Shown in pieces: positions 54,698-63,680 of a DNA stretch of 64,000 bases. Each line of letters opens with the position of its first letter. The first letter of the stretch is position 1. A program made the position numbers and the translations under genes. The DNA comes from Microplitis mediator. Lineage: Eukaryota > Arthropoda > Insecta > Hymenoptera > Braconidae. The stretch lies in the NCBI RefSeq assembly GCF_029852145.1, contig NC_079974.1, forward strand, positions 13,083,041 through 13,147,040, read 5' to 3'. The notes under the pieces were generated by a model, which worked only from the letters and a program-made list of their open reading frames with translations, was not told the DNA's origin and searched no databases.

Positions 54698-55855
54698 TTA
54701 TATTGGTGCATTGAAGTCGGAGAGACGGAGACCTCTGGATGTACGAGTTGGAGTTGTTTGCCGATTTGCGGAGAAGGAGATACGAGTTGGTGTCGACGGA
54801 TGCTCTTGGAGTTCGATAACCTCTGGTTGGTCCTTAATTTGGACTGCCTTTGGTTTGAGATCGGAGGTACGTTTGGTTTCTATTATTGTCTTGTGAAGTA
54901 TCTCGACTGGCTGCTTGTTTTTCTTGTAGGTGAAGCAGCGCCTCTTGCCTGAGCAAATACAAAATTTGAGGAAAACTGGAACGATGAGAATGACACACAA
55001 GATGACGAGGATGGACATATTTCCCGCCGTCATCGTTCGTTGTATCTCGTCCTCCTGATGATGTAGCGCTATTTCAGACATCCGGTTTTCTGTTTCTTCC
55101 AATCCTGCTCCCCAGGGTTGGAATTTGTCGATTGTGTTTAACGGGTCGATGTTATTTTTGAAGAGAAACCCTGAGACTTTAGGCTCAGCTGTTAAATTTG
55201 TTGACAGTGTTTCCAAAGTTAAATTTAACTTCGGTAGCGTGATGTTCAGCTGGGTGATTTCTTCATCTATACTTTTGATTAAGTATTTTCCGTTTTTGAT
55301 TTCACATCTGCCCCGGATATGGATCATCCCTGTTCCATTGATGTAGTAATCTTTTTCGACTGGGTCCAAACATTTGAGACTCAATTTTTCCTCTTTGCAG
55401 GTCGAATAAGCCCAAGAGTTTGGTTGATTGAGCTTTATCCACGTAGTTTTGCAATCGGGGATAATGCGGATGTTGCAAGTTCTCGAAATGTCTTCTGTCG
55501 ATTTCAAGAGCAGCTTCATTTCACAGTCGACTTCTTCAGGATCTTCTGTAGTTTGGAATGGGATATCGGGACGACACGATAGATCTTCTCCGATGGTTCT
55601 GCATTTATTTATGTATTCAGTGTCTGCCAGGAAAAATCTTCGCAGGCCTGGATCTGTAACCAAGAACCTTTTGGATGGTAAAATGGTCAAAGTTTGAATT
55701 TTTCCGTTCACGTTTTCTGGTTTTGGCAACGGTCTCATTTCATACGATAATAGCGGAATCTTGTGGAACAGAGGCAAGGTTACTATAATGAGTAAATAAC
55801 CTTTTGCCCTCGCTACCTTTACTGTCGATACTGCTGACAAGGTCGAGATGTCCAT
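54698..55855 (-). pseudogene. env: env, C-terminal fragment (membrane anchor and tail)
   Basis: This frame of 385 codons encodes the C-terminal part of the envelope glycoprotein, which would mediate membrane fusion. It is Cys-rich with several N-glycosylation sequons (for example YINGTG, LNITL, NLTLE) and a membrane segment at residues about 281-301 (SILVILCVILIVPVFLKF). A basic stretch (KRRC) and a long cytoplasmic tail of about 80 residues end at FNAPI. The first residues before about 20 are probably not native, since the true frame joins from upstream through a frameshift. It lies in the same register as the N-terminal fragment but is separated by a segment in another frame. Confidence 0.75.
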
Positions 55856-55878
55856 CCTGTCAATCGGCTGAGGTGGAT

Positions 55879-56076
55879 TTAATCAGGATGTTTCCGCATG
55901 ATATCGGTCGTTGCTTTGTAAAGTTGATTTGGCGATATCGCTTGAGGAGAGAGTCTGCCAGCTTTTGCCTCTTCGATGATGGTTTCAGCCTCTCTCAGGA
56001 CTCGTAGGTGGTGATTGGCGATCTCCAAGCGCTCATCCCCCAGCATGAGGACTTTCGTGACATAAACGACTTTTTT
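55879..56076 (-). pseudogene. env: env middle segment displaced into another frame
   Basis: Between the two env frames, about 180 bases are open in a different register, from near a six-base homopolymer (56071-56076) to a TAA at 55881-55879. The translation is helical and charged, as expected for the middle of such envelope proteins. I infer two small indels: one at or near the homopolymer, and a compensating one close to 55860-55880. Confidence 0.65.
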
Positions 56077-56719
56077 CTAAGGAGTTTAGCGTTGCGTTTA
56101 TGAATGCGTGAGTGACGTCCGCGAGTTTGTTCAGATTTGACTGCAACTGAGCCTCACTCTGAAGGATGGTATTAATCTCACTCTTGACGATGTGAGTGGC
56201 GTTCTGTACCAGGTGCACCATTTCGGCATTATCTTGATATAACTTGTTAATTTCCTTATTAATGTGTTCTTTGTCTTCATAATCCATGGTCCCAAACAAT
56301 TCTCGAGAAATCGTGCCTATGAAACCGAACCATGGAGCTCTCTGGTTACGGTCAAGTGGCGGAGTTTGAAAATTCGTTTCGTCGAGGAGTTGGTCTAAGC
56401 GATGCATGGCCTGATATATTTGAACCTGTACCTCATTTATCATGTCGATTTTCAGATAGTGCATGCAGGATCCGGCGTCGATGATCTTGGCACAAGCAAG
56501 CATGGTTGAATGTATATGTTCCAACTCGAAGGGGTACAGGTCTACCAACCCCTTGGCGTTGATGGAAGAAATGATGCACCAATTTTCTTCAATCAAGTGG
56601 ATCTTCTTAAATGGGTCGTACAATAACCCCGGGTTTTCCGCCAATGGTTGGATGGTCATGACGTCCTTGGATTGGCTGCTTCTTATGATAATGACCAAGA
56701 ATATCAACAACGCCTTCAT
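56033..56719 (-). pseudogene. env: env, N-terminal fragment (signal peptide, cleavage site, fusion peptide)
   Basis: ATG 56719 begins a signal peptide (MKALLIFLVIIIRSSQS). Residues 124-127 are RNQR, a furin-type site. They are followed by APWFGFIGTISRELFGT, the fusion-peptide pattern shared by insect errantivirus envelopes and baculovirus F proteins. A heptad-like helix follows, and the frame then ends prematurely at 56033. The start lies 36 bases after the integrase stop and just after a good splice acceptor, so env is probably made from a spliced message. The break makes this copy a pseudogene unless the indel is a sequencing error. Confidence 0.82.
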
Positions 56720-56734
56720 GGTGGTAAATTATTT

Positions 56735-56760
56735 CCTTGGATCTGAAACAGAGAACTTTA
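56735..56760 (-). promoter_or_regulatory. Splice acceptor for the env message
   Basis: On the minus strand TTCTCTGTTTCAG ends at 56743, 24 bases before the env ATG. Errantivirus env is known to be expressed from a spliced subgenomic RNA. The donor is not identified and is expected upstream of or within gag. Confidence 0.55.
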
Positions 56761-58260
56761 TAAAGGTTTAGCCTTTTGATCGACAGCAGGTTTAGCCTTA
56801 TTAGGGTTGACCAATTTTCGGTTCCCTTTGTCATTCAGGTAAATAAGACTTCCAAATTCGTTAATTTCGACAATTTCATAAGGCCCGGTGTAATAAACAT
56901 CGAGTTTATTTTTCCTCGGCTCTTTTAAAACATAAATAAAATCACCTACTTTAAAGGTTCTGGCATGTATGTGTCGATCATAACGAACTTTGGAATCTTG
57001 TTTTGCCTTATTGAGACAATCAGCAGCGATTTCTCTAACTTCTGATAATCTTCCCATAAGGTCAGCGAGATAATCAGAATAAGTTTCGATTCTGGAATAA
57101 TCGGGGAATTGGGTTGGCAACCGAGCTCTTCGACCAAACATCAACTCAAATGGAGTGAATTTGGTAGAAGTATGCACATTGGTATTGTAACTCAACGCAG
57201 CAAGACCCACATATCGATCCCAGTTCGGATACTTATCTGAAATTACTCGCAAAAAGTCTATCAGTGGTTGATGGCTCCTTTCTAAGGATCCGTTTGACTG
57301 GGGGTAATAACCCGAAGTCGTTAATCTTTGTATTTTTAAAGCTTTTGCAAGCTGTTGTATTATTTTTGAGGTAAATGACGTACCTTTGTCTGAGAGGATG
57401 ACTCTCGGACACCCATAATAACACATATATCGATCGACAAGGGCTTCAGCCACTGTTGTCGATCGGATATCGGGTATTGGGATCGCGGTTACGGCTTTCG
57501 AAAAATTATCCTGAATCGTTAGGATATGGACATTTCCACTTCTGGTCATTGGAAGTGGTCCAACGGTATCGATGGAAATTTTCTCGAAGGGCTCGAAGGG
57601 AGTGTCGGTTATCATCATTGGTTGTTTAGTTTTTATTCGCGTGAGTTTATTCTTCTGGCAAATTTCGCATTTCTGGATAAATCTATAGATCTTTTCCTTC
57701 ATGCCGGGCCAGTAGAATCTCTTGCGGATTCGCCAATAAGTTTTCACGACACCTTTGTGGCCTGCTATAGGGCTACAGTGGTTTTCTTCGATGATTTTAT
57801 CGCGTAATTCTTCGGCAGGAACTTCTATATTTCCTTCGCAAAGAGTTACCTCGATTGAACAATCGCCCAACTCTTGTATGAGATAAGGCTTTATGTTCAA
57901 ATCGTCGAAGTCATCCCCCTGTTTCGCTATGCGGAACGTATAAATCTCATGTTTGAACATGGATGCTCGTAGATTTCGTAGTCCTTCAATTAAATTTGTT
58001 AGATCAATTTTTTCGAAATGATTCTTCTTAACGAAGACAGTGAAGATGAGGCATTGACCCAATTTAGTGACAAGTACGTCACCCATTTTTGGTTTAGCCA
58101 CCTTCAGGTCTTCCCGATTGATGAAAGTAAGATCTCTCAACAGACGTGAAACTGGTTTCATCATCTCGCAATCCAGAGACAGGAAATGCACCATGTGATC
58201 TCTCACATACGTGATTCCATCTCGACTGTCTTTGAATTTAATTCGATTTTCAGGCAGTTT
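56758..58260 (-). CDS. pol: Pol, second block: macro-like domain and integrase
   Basis: It is in the same frame as the first pol block but separated from it by TAG at 58263-58261. The frame is open from 58260; the first ATG is at 58206 (482 aa). Residues about -5 to 129 (about 58225-57819) match the layout of a macro domain (MVHFLSLDC, GDVLVTKLGQCLIF, FRIAKQGDDFDDL), with the glycine-rich ligand loops changed. The integrase follows: an H-H-C-C zinc motif (H143, H150, C180, C183; FYWPGM between), catalytic D213 (SIDTVGPLP), D273 (LSDKGTSF) and E309 (NGSLERSH) with D-35-E spacing, and a GPY/F-type end (YYTGPYEIVE). Integrase inserts the cDNA into the genome. No internal break is seen. Expression would need TAG read-through, splicing, or repair of a mutation. 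Confidence 0.85.
   Translation of the reverse strand, partial: KLPENRIKFKDSRDGITYVRDHMVHFLSLDCEMMKPVSRLLRDLTFINREDLKVAKPKMGDVLVTKLGQCLIFTVFVKKNHFEKIDLTNLIEGLRNLRASMFKHEIYTFRIAKQGDDFDDLNIKPYLIQELGDCSIEVTLCEGNIEVPAEELRDKIIEENHCSPIAGHKGVVKTYWRIRKRFYWPGMKEKIYRFIQKCEICQKNKLTRIKTKQPMMITDTPFEPFEKISIDTVGPLPMTRSGNVHILTIQDNFSKAVTAIPIPDIRSTTVAEALVDRYMCYYGCPRVILSDKGTSFTSKIIQQLAKALKIQRLTTSGYYPQSNGSLERSHQPLIDFLRVISDKYPNWDRYVGLAALSYNTNVHTSTKFTPFELMFGRRARLPTQFPDYSRIETYSDYLADLMGRLSEVREIAADCLNKAKQDSKVRYDRHIHARTFKVGDFIYVLKEPRKNKLDVYYTGPYEIVEINEFGSLIYLNDKGNRKLVNPNKAKPAVDQKAKPL
57819..58225 (-). other. Macro-like domain between RNase H and integrase
   Basis: The order of secondary-structure-like motifs fits macro (ADP-ribose-binding) domains: an HFLSLDC strand, then GDVLVTKLG, IFTVFVKKNHFEK, a helix NLIEGLRNL, FRIAKQGDDFDDL and IEVTLCEG. 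The usual Gly-rich phosphate loops are replaced (MMKPVS; QGDDFDD), so ligand binding is doubtful. The assignment is from pattern only. Confidence 0.6.
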
Positions 58261-58263
58261 CTA
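58261..58263 (-). other. In-frame TAG between the two pol blocks
   Basis: The stop interrupts one continuous frame that is open on both sides (ESDRP, stop, KLPENRIKF). It is either a mutation of this copy or a programmed read-through or termination point. No pseudoknot was examined. Confidence 0.8.
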
Positions 58264-61200
58264 AGGTCTGTCAGATTCAGAACTAGATGAAGAGGAAACT
58301 TCGGGCGGTGAGTAGTTTTGACCACTCAAATCTTCGGCTATGTCCGAAGATGGAGGATCGAAGACGCACCATGGAGCTTGATTCGGAAATTTAGGTGGCA
58401 AATCGTCATTCACCGCCGGCTCATCCCCCAGTTGTTCGTCAACAACTTCCGAATGTGTCACATGGCGAGGATCCGATTCGTTTGCCTGCTCATTTCCGTC
58501 GTCTTGTTCTCGGTGTACCTCTACTTGAATCACCGTGGCTTCGTCATATTGTGTGGTCTCTGATTGGTTTGATTGAGAAGAGCTCTCTTCCCTTCTCGTC
58601 AGATCTTTTGTAGAATTTTTATTTGGTGATTTAGGTTGCTGGCTTTCGTTCAGCAACGTTTTGTCATTATCATTATTTTTTGGAGAACCTTCCCCCATTC
58701 GCTTGGGAGTTTCCCTTGGTGCTATACTGGAAGATGCAGCTGGAAAATCTTCAGTATTTAAGGTTTGAGAAGTAGAAGGTCTTGCTGTGATGGTAGAATT
58801 CCGACTGTCTGCTTCTACATCGTCATTCCAATAAAAGGTTTTAGAATGGTCATCATATTCCAGCCCTTTATGCTCTTTCTGTGCAGCTCTCAACACAGTG
58901 TGTTTCCACATGGGAGTAGATGGGCTTGAACCACCACTTAAATATTTTTCGCGAAGTTGGGTAGCTCGCGACAACGGTGGAGTTGCTGGATTTGTTTCAA
59001 CTTGGACTTCTGGTTCGGAGCAGCTGGCTTCGCTGGAGTCTTCATCTTTTTCAGTATTTTCATTATCTCGAAGAAATTCGTCTTCTTCTTCTTCTTCTTC
59101 CATTTCTTCGGATTCGTCCGAGTCCTCGTTTTCATCGTATTCGTGCGGAAGGTAACTCTGTTCAAGATATTCTCTGACTTCCTTGGCCACCTGAGGGCTG
59201 ACTACTGGCAGTGGATTGTAGTAGTCGTCTGGGTGAACAGAGCAATCCGCTTCCTTATCTGGGATGTTAACGGTTCGTCGTTCAAGAGCTCTGTTGAAAC
59301 GTTCGAATGATTTTCTCAAATCTTCCCGCAATTGTTGTCGATCTATCGCCTCGGGCGAATTTTCATCCCCCTGATCGCTGGAGCTTTTATCCTGTTCGTT
59401 CATCAGATATTCTTCGTTCATGAGTCGGACTGCTTCTTCTTCCTCCTCATCTGTTTCTTCCGAATTTGTTTCAGGTTCTGGTTCCGGATCTACTGGAGCT
59501 TGAGGTTTTGATGATGCGGGTGGTTGATTTTCTTCGAATACGTCGTCTTCAATACCCCCTGAAACGTCAGGTTCGGCAGTACTTATCTCACAGTAATTTA
59601 TCTTTTTCCGATTTGGGTTTAGTTCTGTGGCTCGTCTCATACGTAAACGAGAAGCGATTGTATCACGAGGTTGTGGAGCGCTGTTGACACGGGGTTTATT
59701 TTTACCTCCCGGTTTTCGACCTCGTTTTACTGCTGCTATTGCTTCGTCGTCAGGACAAGAATTTTTCTTGAGCGGTAACATTACAGCTTCTTTGATGGGT
59801 GTTTCTTCTGAATTAATCTCTGCCGGAGATCTTCCCTCGGGATTGTAAGATAATCCTTCGGCATATTGCTCGGAGATTTTGTGACGAACAACAACAGAGA
59901 ATTTATATTCGCTTAATTTAGATCTCCATTTGATTTGGCGTTCTGTAACGGTTTGGCTATCCTTTAACCAGGACATACAAGGACTACTTGTATACAAGGT
60001 GAAGGGCTTACCGTAGAGGTAAGGCCGGAATTGTTGCACCGCATACAAAACTGCCAAACATTCTTTTTCGTTATGTGTATATCTGGTTTCAGTTTCTTGC
60101 AAAACTCTAGATGTACATGAGACAATTTTCTCGACATTTGCATCCGGGTTTTCGGGAGTTTGATCTTCGTTATCGAGTTCTTGGCTCAAAATACCCGAGA
60201 TGCCAACATCAGACGAACTAGTCGCTAATATGAATGGTCGATTAAAGTCTGGATAAGCGAGGAATGAATTTTCGCACAGTGCATTCTTTATGTCATCGAA
60301 AGCTTTTTGAGAATCAGCTGACCAGACGAACGGTTTAGTTTTTCTGGTAAGGTCAGTGATTGGTTTCGCTCTTTCAGCGAAGTTTTCGATGAAACGTCGG
60401 TAGTAGTTAGCTAATCCCATAAATTTGCGCGCCTCCGTATGGTTACGGGGGTGGGATGCATTTTTAAGGGATGAAATTTTCTTCGGGTCAGGTTTCACGC
60501 CATTTTTAGTGATAATATGACCCAAATATTCCACCTCAGGGCAGAGAAATTTACATTTCTCGGGCTGAAGAGTTAGCCCAGCCTCTCGAAGGCGGTTGAA
60601 AAGTCTTTGCACTCGCACTTCATGCTCTTCAAGTGAAGATGCGTAACTTACAAAATCATCCAGGTAAATGAACAATTCAGTTCCTTTTAAACCACTTAGA
60701 GTGGAGTCCATCATACGTTGGAAAATTGCTGGAGCGCACTCAAGCCCAAAAGGCATACAGCAGTATTCCCAATGGCCATCAGGGGTAGAAAACGCAGTTT
60801 TCTCAGCATCCCTGGGATCCATTGGTACCTGATGGAACCCGCTTGCAAGATCAAACACGCTGAAATATTTCGCTCCACCGAGTTGATCTAGAATGTCAAT
60901 TATGAGTGGTAAGGGATAAGCATCCCCGATGGTTATCTTATTCAAATTTCGAAAATCGATAACCATTCTCCATTTTTTATTACCTTGTGCGTCAGATTTC
61001 TTAGGGACGATCCACAAGGGCGAATTATACGGGGATTTCGATTTACGTATAATTCCTTGTTTGAGTAAATTATCAACTTGTTTCTTGATTTCCTCGCGAT
61101 GTTCTTGAGGAAAACGATATTGTTTGATTCGAACTGGCGTATCGCTTGTGGTTTCGATTTTACAAGTGAACTTTTTGGAGCGACCCAAACGATCGCCAGG

Positions 61201-62376
61201 AAGATGAAAAATATCATGATTTTTCTGTATGAGTTTAAATATTTGTCTTTTTTCTATTCGAGTGAGATGAGTAGTTTGTATTTTATCAAAGATTAAGTGG
61301 ATACGTTCTCGCTGAGAGAGAGAATTCGTTTCAGGTGAAGACTCGGCAGTATCAGAGTATTCGTCAGATGGATCTAAGTGATCGAATTCAAATTCTTCAA
61401 GCATTTGGGGTTCTATCTCAATTTTCGCTGGGTCAGATGTTGTGTTGATCACCATACACATCGCCTGGCCATCATCCACAGAAACAACGGCTTCACCCAT
61501 TAAGAGTCCTTCTTTAAGAGGAATCTTACGGAGGTAGCCTTGTCCGATTTTTGGATTCAAGACAGGTACGGAGACAGACATTCGCATACGGGGTGGAATG
61601 ACATACGAACGAGATGGCTGCACCCCTAGGCTGAAGCATAGAGGTCGGGAAGGTCGCGAGAATAAATTCAGAGACTGGTGATGATATGAGATTTCTGCTT
61701 GCTCTTTTCTCAAAAAGTTGTTTCCCAAAATGCCCACGCCATTGAAGGGTAAATTACCTTCACAAACGTGAAATCGAATTTTGGATCCCAAAACTTTCAG
61801 TTCGACAGAACCGATCGTCTCCATGGGATGCCCATTCAAACCACGGAGTAGCATCGTGTCACCACGATCCACTCTAATTTCGGGTTTAAGGGCTGAAGAA
61901 TTTATCAAACAGACATCCCCCCCTGTATCCACGAGAAAGCATTGTAATTCTCCATGAAGGGAATTACACGAGTCAAAAATTTTTGGACCTGTCCCTAAGG
62001 ACAGGATATAACCTCTGTCAAGGTCGTCTTCCATCGTAAAAGGGATAGGACGGGTAGGTCGATTTTTGAGGACCAACGTATTCCAATAAAAGGAAATGCC
62101 AGCTCGTTCTTTGATGAAAAATTCGTTTCCAAGGATACCCGGGTAACCTCCAGGTGATCTGGGTACAACCTGGAAACAGACATCTACTTCAAAGACGTTG
62201 AGTGTCACAGTTCCGATGATTGGCATACTGCTGGTCGCTATGCCGCCCACTTTACCTCCGTTTTCGGGGTAAAAGATGGTGTCATCCCCCAGAGCGTCGA
62301 TACAAAGGAGGTTCAGGTCAGAACCTGTATCCAATAAAACTTCGCAACCACCCTGGGAGAGGTCTGGAGATCTCAT
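58261..62376 (-). CDS. pol: Pol, first block: two retropepsins, reverse transcriptase, RNase H, acidic tail
   Basis: The ATG is at 62376, though translation probably enters from gag by a -1 frameshift, because the frame is open upstream of this ATG. Residues 16-18 are DTG (LLDTGSD) with GILGNEFF at 80-87. Residues 150-152 are a second DTG (LVDTGGD) with GILGNNFL at 215-222, so two aspartic proteases lie in tandem. RT spans about 415-600 with FDLASG (508-513), MPFGL (541-545) and YLDD (571-574). The RNase H fold follows (about 713-846), but its catalytic sites read TSSS (719-722), TSS (796-798) and AEGLS instead of Asp-containing motifs. Residues about 850-1371 are low-complexity, Glu/Asp/Ser-rich, with an AT-hook-like KRGRKPGGKNKPR. 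It ends at TAG 58261. Confidence 0.88.
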   Translation of the reverse strand: MRSPDLSQGGCEVLLDTGSDLNLLCIDALGDDTIFYPENGGKVGGIATSSMPIIGTVTLNVFEVDVCFQVVPRSPGGYPGILGNEFFIKERAGISFYWNTLVLKNRPTRPIPFTMEDDLDRGYILSLGTGPKIFDSCNSLHGELQCFLVDTGGDVCLINSSALKPEIRVDRGDTMLLRGLNGHPMETIGSVELKVLGSKIRFHVCEGNLPFNGVGILGNNFLRKEQAEISYHHQSLNLFSRPSRPLCFSLGVQPSRSYVIPPRMRMSVSVPVLNPKIGQGYLRKIPLKEGLLMGEAVVSVDDGQAMCMVINTTSDPAKIEIEPQMLEEFEFDHLDPSDEYSDTAESSPETNSLSQRERIHLIFDKIQTTHLTRIEKRQIFKLIQKNHDIFHLPGDRLGRSKKFTCKIETTSDTPVRIKQYRFPQEHREEIKKQVDNLLKQGIIRKSKSPYNSPLWIVPKKSDAQGNKKWRMVIDFRNLNKITIGDAYPLPLIIDILDQLGGAKYFSVFDLASGFHQVPMDPRDAEKTAFSTPDGHWEYCCMPFGLECAPAIFQRMMDSTLSGLKGTELFIYLDDFVSYASSLEEHEVRVQRLFNRLREAGLTLQPEKCKFLCPEVEYLGHIITKNGVKPDPKKISSLKNASHPRNHTEARKFMGLANYYRRFIENFAERAKPITDLTRKTKPFVWSADSQKAFDDIKNALCENSFLAYPDFNRPFILATSSSDVGISGILSQELDNEDQTPENPDANVEKIVSCTSRVLQETETRYTHNEKECLAVLYAVQQFRPYLYGKPFTLYTSSPCMSWLKDSQTVTERQIKWRSKLSEYKFSVVVRHKISEQYAEGLSYNPEGRSPAEINSEETPIKEAVMLPLKKNSCPDDEAIAAVKRGRKPGGKNKPRVNSAPQPRDTIASRLRMRRATELNPNRKKINYCEISTAEPDVSGGIEDDVFEENQPPASSKPQAPVDPEPEPETNSEETDEEEEEAVRLMNEEYLMNEQDKSSSDQGDENSPEAIDRQQLREDLRKSFERFNRALERRTVNIPDKEADCSVHPDDYYNPLPVVSPQVAKEVREYLEQSYLPHEYDENEDSDESEEMEEEEEEDEFLRDNENTEKDEDSSEASCSEPEVQVETNPATPPLSRATQLREKYLSGGSSPSTPMWKHTVLRAAQKEHKGLEYDDHSKTFYWNDDVEADSRNSTITARPSTSQTLNTEDFPAASSSIAPRETPKRMGEGSPKNNDNDKTLLNESQQPKSPNKNSTKDLTRREESSSQSNQSETTQYDEATVIQVEVHREQDDGNEQANESDPRHVTHSEVVDEQLGDEPAVNDDLPPKFPNQAPWCVFDPPSSDIAEDLSGQNYSPPEVSSSSSSESDRP
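59838..60240 (-). other. RNase H domain lacking catalytic aspartates
   Basis: The fold is recognisable from FILATSSSDVGISGILSQ, NEKECLAVLYAVQQFRPYLY, FTLYTSSPC and QYAEGLSY. The positions normally occupied by Asp in TDAS, TDH and ADALS motifs are Ser, Ser and Glu. The Glu in NEKEC is kept. Confidence 0.75.
61690..62340 (-). other. Tandem retropepsin domains
   Basis: Copy 1 has D16-T-G and ILGN at 81-84. Copy 2 has D150-T-G and ILGN at 216-219. The spacing from DTG to ILGN is 65 and 66 residues, so the copies align over their whole length, with low identity outside the motifs. Confidence 0.85.
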
Positions 62377-62460
62377 CCAGACTCTCGGACCTTTACCGAT
62401 TACTAGTGCGAGGGCTTCGGGCGTTGAAGGATTTTGAATTCCTTCGCGGTCTGAGGCCTC
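62377..62460 (-). other. Gag-pol overlap, probable -1 frameshift region
   Basis: The pol register, -1 relative to gag, is open for at least 80 bases before the first pol ATG and across the gag stop. A -1 shift is the usual gypsy-type solution. I do not see a textbook slippery heptamer. Confidence 0.45.
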
Positions 62461-63680
62461 TGCTGGACACTCGTGGATCGGCGAGGCTCGCGGGGCATAC
62501 TCGCAGTCGCCTCGGCCTGTCGAGCGCCCATTAAGTTTAAATGATCGTCGTTGTTTTTTCTTGGGGCGGATTTATTCGAATCGCGGTGAGGGCAGAACGG
62601 ACAGTCGCAACATGGAGCGTTTAGTTTCAGGTGCTCCAGTTTTTCAGTGTCTATGTCATCAGGATCAAACGTCACAGTCTTTTGTCTGGCTGGAACTTGC
62701 TCATCTGTACGTGAACGTGGAGGGCTTTTCTTGTACGTTCGTGGAGTCGAATCATCGTCACGGTTCTGACTACGTCCCCCTTTACTTGAGGTGTAAGCGT
62801 AAGTTAAGTAGTCTGCGGACTCTGCACTGGCGTCAGAGTCTACACTGTCTTCGTCGTCTGTGTCATATTTACTCCGTCTGCGGTTATTTTTAGAGTAGGT
62901 AAATGTTCGTCCTCTAGTCTCTCTACGGTCGTCGTATTCGTCATAATCTCGACGGGGTCTCTGATAATCGTCTCTCGAGAAGCGTCTGTTATAGTCTCGG
63001 TCGTAGTCTCGACGGTCTTTAGGAGGATGACGCGTAAATTCGTTAGAATCGCGTTTCCGAGCAGGCCGCAAACATTCGCGAGTTCGCTCTTCTTTAATCG
63101 CTTTGTAAAGCTCTTCCAGCGTTCTGGGGTTTTTTAGACGCGCAAGACATTTTGGAAGGTCAGGCAAAGCGGAATAAAGGAGATCGAATGCAACCTTTTC
63201 TTGCTGCGACATGATGGCGTCTCGATTTTCTGCCGGGAGTGCAGCTTCCAGGCCTTTGATCATCTTGCGTAACCTGAAATAGAAGTCTTCGATAGTTTCC
63301 CCGTCCTTTGGGGACGCTGCAGCTAGACGTTTGTGCCAGATAAGAGCTGGATCGCCGTGGCGAAACCTCTCTCCCAGAGCGTCGAGAAGTTCTTCAACGC
63401 TGTGAATCGGAGTGTATTCAATGATACTCTTAGCACGACCCGAAATTCTCTTCGCGATTTTTGCAACGAACATGTCATGGTGGTCTGGGAGGATGCATGG
63501 TAACCAGCTTCGTACGATTGCGTCAAATTCTCTGAAATCTTGTTCGCAAGTCGGGCCTTCACCGTTGAAATTAGGTAGCTCTCGATAGAGATCTTTGGCC
63601 ATATCGTACTGGGTTGGTGGGGTGTTTGCATCGTGCAAAGTGGCATCCAGCCGGATGATGGGTCTGTCGTTGTCAGGCAT
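62403..63680 (-). CDS. gag: Gag-like capsid/nucleocapsid protein
   Basis: ATG 63680 (MPDNDRPIIRLD) is the first in-frame ATG. The frame is open further upstream to a GTG at 63764, but those residues may be leader. The product is 425 aa. Residues about 20-210 form a retrotransposon capsid-like domain (LPNFNGEGPTCEQDFREFD, then helices with ERFRHGDPALIWHKRL). It is followed by an Arg/Asp/Tyr-rich segment (RRDYDRDYNRRFSRDDYQ) and a Ser/Asp stretch. A Cys cluster CCDCPFCPH stands where a CCHC knuckle would be expected, so RNA binding is likely through the basic region. It ends with TAG at 62403 and overlaps an open pol frame at -1. The frame is uninterrupted. Confidence 0.82.
   Translation of the reverse strand: MPDNDRPIIRLDATLHDANTPPTQYDMAKDLYRELPNFNGEGPTCEQDFREFDAIVRSWLPCILPDHHDMFVAKIAKRISGRAKSIIEYTPIHSVEELLDALGERFRHGDPALIWHKRLAAASPKDGETIEDFYFRLRKMIKGLEAALPAENRDAIMSQQEKVAFDLLYSALPDLPKCLARLKNPRTLEELYKAIKEERTRECLRPARKRDSNEFTRHPPKDRRDYDRDYNRRFSRDDYQRPRRDYDEYDDRRETRGRTFTYSKNNRRRSKYDTDDEDSVDSDASAESADYLTYAYTSSKGGRSQNRDDDSTPRTYKKSPPRSRTDEQVPARQKTVTFDPDDIDTEKLEHLKLNAPCCDCPFCPHRDSNKSAPRKNNDDHLNLMGARQAEATASMPREPRRSTSVQQRPQTAKEFKILQRPKPSH

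Noticed and set aside
58318..59848. Several plus-strand frames over the pol region
   Set aside because: All are antisense to the continuous minus-strand pol frame with recognisable motifs. The Ser/Phe-rich ones mirror its Glu-rich tail.
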